NCBI GenBank assembly: GCA_001805655.1
Contig: MHGR01000042.1
Location: 1 to 6,417 of the forward strand
Source: Omnitrophica WOR_2 bacterium RIFCSPHIGHO2_02_FULL_52_10
GTDB lineage: Bacteria > Omnitrophota > Gorgyraeia > Zapsychrales > Zapsychraceae
Reading direction: 5' to 3'
DNA length: 6,417 bases
Positions 1-6,128 of the stretch are shown piece after piece; position 1 is the stretch's first letter; the number at the start of each line of letters is the position of its first letter. The notes under the pieces were generated by a model. That model was not told where the DNA came from, made no database searches, and saw nothing but the letters and a program-made list of their open reading frames with translations. Both the position numbers and the translations under genes were made by a program.

Positions 1-1
1 G

Positions 2-1972
2 ATGGAGCATGAATCCTTTGAGAACCCTGAAATCGCCGCGCTGATCAATCAAAATTTCGTTCCTGTCAAGGTCGACCGCGAAGAGCGGCCGGATATCGAC
101 AGTATCTACATGTCCGCGGTCATGACTATGACCGGCAGCGGCGGCTGGCCCCTGACCGTTCTGCTGACCCAGGATAAAAAGCCATTTTTCGGCGGGACCT
201 ATTTTCCCCCACAGGCCAAATGGGGTTCCCCCGGCCTGGTTGATGTCATCTCTTCGGTTCATGAGGCCTGGGGTAACCGCCGTAATGAATTGATCGAGTC
301 CAGTGATTCGCTCACGGAAATTTTGAACGAACAGGCTGCGCGCAATGCCGGTGAGGAGGAATTGACGCCGGCTATACTGGATTCCGCCTTCGAGCAATAC
401 CGGCAGCTTTATGACCAGAGTTATGGGGGCTTTGGCCGTTCCCCTAAATTTCCGACGGGCCACAACCTTTGCTTTTTATTGCGTTATTGGAAGAGGACCG
501 GCAATAGCGAGGCCCTGGAGATGGTGGAGCATACCCTGACGCAGATGGCCAACGGCGGGATGTATGATCACCTGGGCGGTGGATTCCACCGCTATTCGAC
601 CGACCAACAATGGCAGGTCCCGCATTTCGAGAAAATGCTCTATGACCAGGCGATTTTGTCCCGCGCGTATCTTGAAGCTTATCAGATCACGAAAAAGGAG
701 TTTTACGCGCAAGTAGCCAGGGAAATTTTAGATTATGTTTTGAGGGACATGACGCATGGTCAAGGCGGGTTCTATTCCGCGGAAGATGCTGATAGCCTTG
801 ATCCCGATGCGCCTGGGGGCCTAACCGCCGATCCTTCCCCGCGGCATGAGAAAAAAGAGGGGGCCTTCTATCTTTGGCGCCATGATGAGATTTCAGAAAT
901 ACTCGGGCGGGAGGACGCGGCGATTTTCGGCTATCGGTTTGGCATCAAACCTGAGGGCAACGCGCTAGCGGATCCGCACGGCGAATTTACGGGAAAGAAT
1001 ATAATTTTTGCCGCGAAGACCATCGAAGAAACAGCCGCGCAATTTAAAACAGGATCGGAGGACATCAAAAAGTCGCTGGAGCGATCCAAGATAAAATTGT
1101 TTGCGCAGAGGAAGTCCAGGCCGCGGCCGCATCTGGACGATAAAGTGCTGACAGACTGGAACGGCCTGATGATTTCCAGTCTTGCGTTCGCGGCCCGGGT
1201 CTTGAACGAGCCGCGCTACCAGAAGGCGGCGGAGCAGTCCGCCCGGTTTATCCGCAGGACGATGATCAGGGGCGACGGGCGGCTGCTGCACCGTTATCGC
1301 GAAGGGGAGGCCGGGATATTGGGGACGATAGAAGATTATGCCTTTTTGATTCATGGTTTGCTCGATTTATACGAAGCGACTTTTCAGTTGGACTACCTTA
1401 AACTGGGCATTACCTTGTCTGACGACATGGTAAAACTTTTTTGGGACGCGGAACGAGGTGGGCTTTATTTTACCGCCCGTGACGCGGAAGAAATCCTGTT
1501 CCGTCAAAAGGAGGCCTACGATGGGGCCGTCCCTTCCGGCAATTCGGTTGCCGCGCTCGATCTGGTGCGGATAGGCCACGTTACCTTTAACGATCATTGG
1601 GAAGAAATGGCAAGGGCTCTTTTTGATGTTTTCGCCGGCCAAATGACCAGGCAGCCCAGCAGCCACGCCCAAATGCTTTCGGCTTTTGATTTTGCTCTGG
1701 GCCCATCCAGGGAGATCGTCATCGCAGCGTCAGGCAAAGAGGACAGTCTGCCGGAAATGATAAAAGAAATTTACGGGCGGTTTATGCCCAACAAGGTGGT
1801 TCTGATGCGCCCGGCATCGGGAAGCGATGCCGATGAGCTAAACGCAATTTCCCCTTTTACCAAAAACCAGCTGGCGGTCCAGGCGCAGACAACGGTTTAT
1901 GTCTGCGAAGACCGCGTCTGCAAACTTCCGGTGGCCCATCCCCGGAAACTTGCGGAGCTGTTGGAACAATGA
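2..1972 (+). CDS. YyaL/SPATA20 (DUF255) family protein, thioredoxin-like plus alpha/alpha-barrel, 5'-truncated by window
   Basis: 656 residues are visible. The family is usually near 700, so about 40-50 N-terminal residues are missing, including the expected CHWCHVM thioredoxin-like motif; the first ATG seen is the internal Met of that motif, not a start. Family signatures run in order: VKVDREERPDID (residues 23-33), GGWPL (47-51), GGTYFPP (64-70), GGFGRSPKFP (142-151), a Gly/His-rich block around GGMYDHLGGGFHRYS (185-199) followed by VPHFEKMLYDQ, FYSAEDADS (257-265), and DDKVLTDWNGLM near 380-395. The C-terminal YVCEDRVCKLP is also typical. Residues 1 to about 100 form the thioredoxin-like part; the rest resembles the (alpha/alpha)6 barrel of N-acylglucosamine 2-epimerase-type proteins. 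The biochemical role of the family is poorly defined (redox and sugar-related roles have been proposed), so no reaction is assigned. It is probably cytoplasmic and cotranscribed with the AsmA-family gene. Family assignment is very secure, function is not. Confidence 0.95.
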   Translation: MEHESFENPEIAALINQNFVPVKVDREERPDIDSIYMSAVMTMTGSGGWPLTVLLTQDKKPFFGGTYFPPQAKWGSPGLVDVISSVHEAWGNRRNELIESSDSLTEILNEQAARNAGEEELTPAILDSAFEQYRQLYDQSYGGFGRSPKFPTGHNLCFLLRYWKRTGNSEALEMVEHTLTQMANGGMYDHLGGGFHRYSTDQQWQVPHFEKMLYDQAILSRAYLEAYQITKKEFYAQVAREILDYVLRDMTHGQGGFYSAEDADSLDPDAPGGLTADPSPRHEKKEGAFYLWRHDEISEILGREDAAIFGYRFGIKPEGNALADPHGEFTGKNIIFAAKTIEETAAQFKTGSEDIKKSLERSKIKLFAQRKSRPRPHLDDKVLTDWNGLMISSLAFAARVLNEPRYQKAAEQSARFIRRTMIRGDGRLLHRYREGEAGILGTIEDYAFLIHGLLDLYEATFQLDYLKLGITLSDDMVKLFWDAERGGLYFTARDAEEILFRQKEAYDGAVPSGNSVAALDLVRIGHVTFNDHWEEMARALFDVFAGQMTRQPSSHAQMLSAFDFALGPSREIVIAASGKEDSLPEMIKEIYGRFMPNKVVLMRPASGSDADELNAISPFTKNQLAVQAQTTVYVCEDRVCKLPVAHPRKLAELLEQ

Positions 1973-1975
1973 TCC

Positions 1976-1980
1976 GGGAG
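1976..1980 (+). promoter_or_regulatory. Ribosome binding site deciding the AsmA-family start
   Basis: GGGAG lies 5 nt before the ATG at 1986. The same frame stays open back to an ATG at 1899, but that start lies inside the upstream gene, lacks a Shine-Dalgarno sequence and would put a polar, non-conserved stretch before the membrane anchor. The 1986 start places the hydrophobic helix at the N-terminus, as the family expects. Confidence 0.75.
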
Positions 1981-1985
1981 TCCAA

Positions 1986-3866
1986 ATGAAGGCCTTTAAG
2001 ATTATTTTTTCAATGATCATTGTGCTGGGTATCCTAACGGTGGTCGGCCTGCTGATTTTTATCAAAACAGTCGACCTCAACCGGTTTAAGACGCAGATCC
2101 AGGAAGGGGTCGGCAAGTCCATTGACAGGGAAGTCTCCTTAAAGAGCTTTTCGGTTAATTTTTCTTTTAGCCGGGGAATCTTCCTGGATATCCGGGGGCT
2201 GGCCGTCAAGGACCATCCGGCGTTTTCCTCTGCAGAGCTGCTATCCATAGATGCGGCCCATATTAATATTGATGTATTGCCCTTTCTTTTAAGCCGAAAA
2301 ATTTACATCCAAAAAGTGGAATTGCATTCGCCGGAGGTGAATATCATCCGCGACAGCGACGGGGCGTTGAATATCCCGCAATGGGGCCAAGCGCAGCCGG
2401 CGTCAACGACTCAACAAAATAGGGGCACGGCTACTCCACCGCAAACGGATTCCGCGCCTTCAAAACCAAAAGCGGAAATATCGATGTCGGTGGGAGAACT
2501 TCTGATCCGTTCCATCCGCATCACGGATGGGACCCTAAATTTTACGGACCGTTCCGTCAGCCCCGAGAACATTATTCCGGTGACGCAGCTGGATGTCCAA
2601 GTTTCAAACTTATCGCTCAATGAGCCGTTCCCAGTTCAGGCGAATGCGTCGCTTTGGGGCACGCGAAAGAATGTCCACGTCAGCGGATTGGTCCAGCTCA
2701 ACCAGGCCAACGAGCAGGTTCGGATTGACGATTTGAAGATCTCGACGGACATATCGGAATTGGAGCTTTCCATGTTATTCCAATCCTTTCCCTCGGTCAA
2801 GCGGTTAAACGTGAAGGATGAAATCGAAGGCAAGCTAGCGCTAGAAATCAGTCAGATGGTTATGGGGAGGGAAGGATTGCTTATGCTGGCTGCCGAAGGC
2901 CGGATGGACGGCGGTAAATTAACTTTCAGGGATTTCCCTGTCCCCATCGAGGATATCCAGGCGCGGTTCACGTGTACGGACTCCGACTTTGAAATCAATA
3001 CGATTGAGCTGCCGCTTGCGTCCGGGACGGTGGCAATAGAAGGGCGTGTCATTGAATACTTGAGCGAACAGAAATTCACGGCCCAATTAAATATTAACGA
3101 TATTCAGTTAAGCGAGATATCGGACCATGTGGAAATGCCCGCGAAAGTCGCCGGGAGCTTCAACGGACAATTTACAGGGAAGGGGGAGGGATTCGAAGCA
3201 AAGCAAATTGAATCTAATTTGACCGGAGACGGCAAGATCGTGCTCAAAGCAGGCAAAATTCTGGGTGTGAATATATTAAAAACAGTTTTAAGCAGATTGT
3301 CGTTCATTCCCAATGTGGTCGAAAAGATTGAGCAAAATCTCCCCGATCAATATAAGGAGAAATTAAAGCAAAAAGATACGGATTTGGGGGACGTGGCTGT
3401 TGATGCGAGAATCCGTGCCGGCGCCTTACAGATTGACCGTGCAGAGTTGAATGCCGATGGTTTTATGGTCAAGGTTGGCGGGCAAATGGATTTTCTCCAG
3501 AACGTTGAGGTACAAGCGGACCTTTATATCGTGGCCGATCTGTCCGGCAGCATGGTTCAGGCCGTGCCGGAGTTGTCCTATTTTTTGGATGACCGCAGAC
3601 AGATTCATATACCGTTTAAGCCGTATAGCGGGCCGTTAATAGAATTTTCAATGTATCCTGATGTTGGGGATATCAGCAAAACAATTATTCAAAACCGAGG
3701 GAGGGAAGAACTGCGCAAAGTGCTGGAAAAAGCGCTGGATATCGAGGAAGAACCACCCGCCCAGCCGGCCCCCGCCTCAGAGCCGCCAGTTCAGGAGCAG
3801 AAGGAAATGAGCCCAGAAGAGGCTGTCATTGAAAAAATTCTGGACATCCTGCCTGTGTTCCAATAA
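1986..3866 (+). CDS. AsmA family protein (N-terminally anchored envelope protein)
   Basis: 626 residues from the ATG at 1986. Residues about 5-27 are a single hydrophobic helix, followed by the AsmA-type opening (VDLNRFKTQIQEGVGKSIDREVSL) and, at about 109-131, the typical VELHSPEVNIIRDSDGALNIP block. A Pro/Gln/Thr/Ser-rich linker (about 134-164) leads into long stretches of alternating hydrophobic/polar beta strands (about 165-575), as expected for the beta-groove folds of AsmA-like proteins. The end has an acidic, proline-rich segment (about 587-606) and a short helix ending ILDILPVFQ. AsmA-like proteins are anchored in the inner membrane, span the periplasm and are implicated in lipid transport to, or homeostasis of, the outer membrane. 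At 626 residues it is near the size of E. coli AsmA and far shorter than TamB or YhdP. It starts 13 nt after the DUF255 gene, so the two are probably cotranscribed. Family call is confident; the substrate is unknown. Confidence 0.88.
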   Translation: MKAFKIIFSMIIVLGILTVVGLLIFIKTVDLNRFKTQIQEGVGKSIDREVSLKSFSVNFSFSRGIFLDIRGLAVKDHPAFSSAELLSIDAAHINIDVLPFLLSRKIYIQKVELHSPEVNIIRDSDGALNIPQWGQAQPASTTQQNRGTATPPQTDSAPSKPKAEISMSVGELLIRSIRITDGTLNFTDRSVSPENIIPVTQLDVQVSNLSLNEPFPVQANASLWGTRKNVHVSGLVQLNQANEQVRIDDLKISTDISELELSMLFQSFPSVKRLNVKDEIEGKLALEISQMVMGREGLLMLAAEGRMDGGKLTFRDFPVPIEDIQARFTCTDSDFEINTIELPLASGTVAIEGRVIEYLSEQKFTAQLNINDIQLSEISDHVEMPAKVAGSFNGQFTGKGEGFEAKQIESNLTGDGKIVLKAGKILGVNILKTVLSRLSFIPNVVEKIEQNLPDQYKEKLKQKDTDLGDVAVDARIRAGALQIDRAELNADGFMVKVGGQMDFLQNVEVQADLYIVADLSGSMVQAVPELSYFLDDRRQIHIPFKPYSGPLIEFSMYPDVGDISKTIIQNRGREELRKVLEKALDIEEEPPAQPAPASEPPVQEQKEMSPEEAVIEKILDILPVFQ

Positions 3867-3929
3867 ATCCTATCTAAAGGATGCCCAGGCACTTAAAATT
3901 CTGGTGGAATCTAAATGTTGGAAAATTCC

Positions 3930-3958
3930 TTGTTTTTATAACTTCCCGCGTATATACT
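3930..3958 (+). promoter_or_regulatory. Candidate sigma70-type promoter in the PilZ leader
   Basis: TTGTTT (3930-3935, 3/6 match to TTGACA) and TATACT (3953-3958, 5/6 match to TATAAT) are separated by exactly 17 nt. The predicted transcript would begin near 3965. TATATA at 3951 or TACTAT at 3955 are alternative -10 registers. The region is AT-rich, so a chance match is possible. It is still the best promoter seen upstream of the PilZ gene. Confidence 0.45.
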
Positions 3959-3964
3959 ATGTTT

Positions 3965-4075
3965 AATATTTCACGATTCTTAGGGTAGCCGGCATACTTT
4001 TAAACAATGTATGATGAATAAGTTAAGCTTATTAACCGCGTAGAAAACAGCCTGGGTAGGCTGTTTTTTCTTTTT
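3965..4075 (+). ncRNA. Possible small RNA or attenuated 5' leader
   Basis: A candidate promoter upstream and a strong terminator at the end would define a transcript of about 110 nt. Internal structure includes CATAC/GTATG (3993-3997 with 4009-4013, 11-nt loop), AATAAG/CTTATT (4017-4022 with 4028-4033, 5-nt loop) and a competing GTTAA/TTAAC hairpin (4022-4026 with 4032-4036). It matches no RNA family I recognise. It could be a small RNA, a premature-termination leader for the PilZ gene, or just a 3' untranslated end of the AsmA-family transcript. Confidence 0.25.
4044..4075 (+). terminator. Strong intrinsic terminator upstream of the PilZ gene
   Basis: AAAACAGCCT (4044-4053) pairs perfectly with AGGCTGTTTT (4058-4067), giving a 10-bp stem with a GGGT loop, and the T-run TTTTTTCTTTTT spans 4064-4075. 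This is a textbook Rho-independent terminator for + strand transcription. It could end the AsmA-family operon (178 nt after its stop) or act as an attenuator, because only 32 nt remain before the PilZ start codon. Confidence 0.85.
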
Positions 4076-4090
4076 AATGAAGGGCGCAAA

Positions 4091-4100
4091 AGAGGATAGG
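4091..4100 (+). promoter_or_regulatory. Ribosome binding site of the PilZ gene
   Basis: AGAGGATAGG holds two weak purine cores, AGAGG (12 nt before the ATG at 4108) and ATAGG (7 nt before it). The spacing favours the ATG at 4108 over the second in-frame ATG at 4114. The site lies just after the terminator T-run, so it is translated only from read-through transcripts or from a promoter overlapping the terminator. Confidence 0.5.
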
Positions 4101-4107
4101 TTAGATA

Positions 4108-5226
4108 ATGATCATGGATAGAGCCCATATTTTACTGAAGGATGACCGAAAAGACCTGCGCATTAAAGACAACACCCAAGTGCCGTGGCAGATCAAATAT
4201 AAGCAGCGCCACGGGCTTGCGAAAATCCGCAATATCAGCGCCGGCGGCATGCTCATTGAGACAGACCGGGCTTTTGATCTCAAGGACGAGTGTATTTTCT
4301 CTTTTGATTCAGACCAGGGAGAAAGCACCTACATACCGCAAGTCGGCCGCCTGGTTTGGCATACGCGCAAGAAATTTTCCAGAAATAAATATCTTTGCGG
4401 GATCAAGTTTGTTGAGGCCGATGAGAAGGTCTTGCAGCGGATGCGCCTGCGGGTGGCCAGCGGCGTGCGCCAATTTGTCAAGGAGCGCCGCATCACGGCG
4501 GTTGCTGGGCTGGCGTTGTGTGCCGTATTTGTGGGCTTAATCGGTTATATCATCGTTTTTAGTACAATTATTTATAATGATATCATTAAGGCGAATGAAG
4601 AGTCCATCAGCTCGTCAAACCGGCAGGCCCTGCTTTCCCAAAGTGTTCTTAACCTCTACCGCGGCAACGAGATTAAATTGGCCGACGCCTCCGAAAAGCT
4701 GGTCATTGCCAGCCGGTTGATTCAGGAGGACAAGGCGGCCATCAATCTTTTCTCCCAGGAACTTGAGGCCACCAAGGCGCTTCTGGCCCAGACGGAAACC
4801 ATGCTCATTGAGGCCAATGACCGCAATGTGGCCATTGCCGCTCAGTTGCAGGCTTATCAAGGTAATGCCCCGGCGGCCCAACAACAACCGCAGCGCGTGG
4901 CGGTCGGCCAGTCTTTGGGAGACGGGAGCATTGACACCATCGAAGAGGCCAGTTCCCTTTTGGCGGAGTACAAAGTCCAAGTGACGTCCATCAAGTCCGA
5001 AATGCGGCGTTTGCTGCAGGAAGAGCGCGCCGCCAGGGACGCGACCATCTCTCTCATAGAAAACCAGAGACTGCAACTGGGAAACAATGGATTTATTACG
5101 CGTGACGGGGAACGTGTCTGGGTTGACGATGCCCAATTCCGGAGCTTGACCATAGGTAATTTGCCAAACATCGGCAAAACGCAAGCCAAACCGGATGTGG
5201 CGATCGATATACAATTTGTTGAGTAA
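4108..5226 (+). CDS. Membrane-anchored PilZ domain protein with extracytoplasmic coiled coil
   Basis: 372 residues. The N-terminal PilZ domain (about 12-117) has both c-di-GMP-binding motifs intact: RxxxR at R14-R18 (RKDLR) and (D/N)xSxxG at N42-G47 (NISAGG), with the late CGIKF strand at 97-101. A basic stretch (RQFVKERR, 121-128) precedes one hydrophobic helix (about 129-155); by the positive-inside rule the PilZ domain is cytoplasmic and the rest outside. Residues about 157-250 are rich in Ala, Leu, Glu and Gln and look helical or coiled-coil. A Pro/Gln linker (about 252-266) is followed by a second helical stretch (about 275-325). The end (about 328-372) is more beta-like and unidentified. 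Inferred role: sensing c-di-GMP inside the cell and passing a conformational signal to an envelope partner, perhaps for motility, secretion or surface polysaccharide. The gene stands alone, so the partner is not visible. PilZ call is strong; the rest is inference. Confidence 0.88.
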   Translation: MIMDRAHILLKDDRKDLRIKDNTQVPWQIKYKQRHGLAKIRNISAGGMLIETDRAFDLKDECIFSFDSDQGESTYIPQVGRLVWHTRKKFSRNKYLCGIKFVEADEKVLQRMRLRVASGVRQFVKERRITAVAGLALCAVFVGLIGYIIVFSTIIYNDIIKANEESISSSNRQALLSQSVLNLYRGNEIKLADASEKLVIASRLIQEDKAAINLFSQELEATKALLAQTETMLIEANDRNVAIAAQLQAYQGNAPAAQQQPQRVAVGQSLGDGSIDTIEEASSLLAEYKVQVTSIKSEMRRLLQEERAARDATISLIENQRLQLGNNGFITRDGERVWVDDAQFRSLTIGNLPNIGKTQAKPDVAIDIQFVE

Positions 5227-5293
5227 GATAAAAAGGTTCCATCCGCTTTATTTTCCCTCCTTCAGTGAATCATTCGCGGCTAATGGTCGAGCC

Positions 5294-5304
5294 TATACTA
5301 TAAT
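5294..5304 (+). promoter_or_regulatory. -10 box(es) of a near-leaderless promoter for the metalloprotein gene
   Basis: TATACT (5294-5299) overlaps a perfect TATAAT (5299-5304). No good -35 hexamer is visible at the expected distance. Transcription from TATAAT would begin near 5311, about 6 nt before the ATG at 5317. The 90-nt gap (5227-5316) otherwise holds no terminator for the PilZ gene and no other signal that I see. Confidence 0.45.
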
Positions 5305-5316
5305 CAAACCGATTCT

Positions 5317-6090
5317 ATGAAAAGATTCAGGCGTCCAAAGCGTGTCATCAAAAGGGAATGTTTTGTTGAAACGAAAGAGGGGCGCGTTCCCCTTGTGCTG
5401 ACGCGCTCCACGGGCCGGCGGACGTTAACGATCACCGTGGATGAAGACGCGCGGGTGAGCGTGGCCGCGCCGTTCAACATGGCCGACCAGGGGATTGCCC
5501 GCTTCCTTATTGAAAAAGCTGATTGGATTTGCGGCAAGGTGCAAGAGGCAAGAAAATGCCGGGATATATTGGCTCGAAGGGATTTTAACGACGGGCATGA
5601 TTTTTTGTTTTTGGGGGAAAAATACAAAATCAATGTTGTGGAGCGGGATATAAAACGCGGCCGCGTGTCCTTTGATCCAGGGCAGGGGTGGAGCGTGTTC
5701 GTCCCGATGGGTTGTACGTCGGAGGTCAGGCGGGCGCATGTGAAAGAAAAAATTCTTCAGTGGTACCGTGCGCAGGCGCAGGAGATATTAGGGGGGAGGA
5801 TTTTTCATTACGCGCGCTTGATCGGCGCCGAACCGAAAAAGATCACCGTCCGAACACAGAAGCGGATTTGGGGCTGCTGTGACTTTAAGACGCAAACAAT
5901 CAGCCTGAATTGGCAGGTCATCCTTTCCCCGCTGCGCGTGGTGGATTATGTGGTGGTCCATGAGCTTTGCCACTTGGCCATCCCCAATCACTCAAAACGA
6001 TTTTGGAAGAAAGTGGAAAAGGTGATGCCGGATTTCAGGCAGCGCCGGCAATGGCTGAAGGCCAACCATCTGGATATGATTTTGCCTTAG
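5317..6090 (+). CDS. YgjP-type (DUF45/WLM-like) zinc metalloprotein
   Basis: 257 residues, near the family's usual 230-250. The N-terminal beta-rich part (about 22-130) opens with VPLVLTRSTGRRTLTITVDED, the usual YgjP-like start, and includes the helix with ADWICGK (68-74). The C-terminal catalytic part carries HELCH (H215, E216, H219) as the zinc site, followed by NHSKRFW (224-230), where H225 is the likely third ligand, and PDFRQRRQWLKAN. The usual RWGSC motif upstream of the zinc site appears here as IWGCC (184-188). The family is described as M48-like or WLM metallopeptidases of uncertain substrate; E. coli YgjP has been annotated as a UTP pyrophosphatase, so the activity is open. It is soluble and probably cytoplasmic. 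The start at 5317 lacks a Shine-Dalgarno sequence, but an in-frame GTG at codon 27 would cut into the conserved region. The DUF167 gene follows after 38 nt, suggesting cotranscription. Confidence 0.88.
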   Translation: MKRFRRPKRVIKRECFVETKEGRVPLVLTRSTGRRTLTITVDEDARVSVAAPFNMADQGIARFLIEKADWICGKVQEARKCRDILARRDFNDGHDFLFLGEKYKINVVERDIKRGRVSFDPGQGWSVFVPMGCTSEVRRAHVKEKILQWYRAQAQEILGGRIFHYARLIGAEPKKITVRTQKRIWGCCDFKTQTISLNWQVILSPLRVVDYVVVHELCHLAIPNHSKRFWKKVEKVMPDFRQRRQWLKANHLDMILP

Positions 6091-6118
6091 GGGGCGATGC
6101 GTGCGCCCGGGTCGTGGG

Positions 6119-6124
6119 GGTGAG
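6119..6124 (+). promoter_or_regulatory. Ribosome binding site of the DUF167 gene
   Basis: GGTGAG, within a longer G-rich run, ends 4 nt before the ATG at 6129. In-frame GTG codons at 6114 and 6120 are alternative starts but would overlap or crowd this site. The ATG gives the N-terminus expected for the family. Confidence 0.55.
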
Positions 6125-6128
6125 TGCC

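Larger units (their letters stand above)
3867..4107. other. 241-nt AT-rich intergenic region before the PilZ gene
   Basis: No protein-coding gene of credible length fits here. A weak 5-bp hairpin (ATCCT/AGGAT, 3867-3882) follows the AsmA-family stop but has no T-tract. GGAA-AA-TTCC (3920-3929) is a short inverted repeat abutting the candidate -35 box. Then come a candidate promoter (3930-3958), several overlapping hairpins, a ten-codon reading frame (4011-4043) and a strong intrinsic terminator (4044-4075). The last 32 nt hold the PilZ gene's ribosome binding site. Confidence 0.8.

Noticed and set aside
963..977. Adjacent GCTAGC and GGATCC sites with a 10-bp GCGGATCCGC palindrome, resembling a vector polylinker
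   Set aside because: The bases encode ALADPHGE within a continuous, family-like DUF255 reading frame, so this is natural coding sequence rather than vector.
965..1354. 129-codon open frame on the - strand inside the DUF255 gene
   Set aside because: It is antisense to strongly conserved coding sequence, has low-complexity basic composition and no family resemblance.
1899..1985. Upstream in-frame ATG at 1899 as the AsmA-family start
   Set aside because: It overlaps the DUF255 gene, lacks a ribosome binding site and would add 29 polar residues before the membrane helix, while the ATG at 1986 has GGGAG at good spacing.
2835..2844. Perfect palindrome CTAGCGCTAG in the AsmA-family gene
   Set aside because: A single 10-bp palindrome inside a coding region with no partner site or neighbouring signal is not enough to propose a binding site.
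3867..3882. ATCCT/AGGAT hairpin directly after the AsmA-family stop as a terminator
   Set aside because: The stem is only 5 bp and there is no T-run. The hairpin at 4044-4075 is a far better terminator.
3959..3988. Nine-codon frame MFNISRFLG as a leader peptide
   Set aside because: Its ATG overlaps the candidate -10 box, so it would lie before the transcription start, and it has no ribosome binding site.
3971..3997. GGTAGCCGG string resembling the 3' half of a c-di-GMP-I (GEMM) riboswitch, upstream of a PilZ gene
   Set aside because: The match is only about nine bases. The 5' half (GGCAAACC-like and GCAAAGCC-like segments) is absent from the preceding 70 nt, so the aptamer cannot form.
4615..5214. 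199-codon open frame on the - strand across the PilZ gene
   Set aside because: It lies wholly inside a well-supported + strand gene, overlaps its helical region in an antisense frame, and has no recognisable domain or ribosome binding site. It is a by-product of codon bias.
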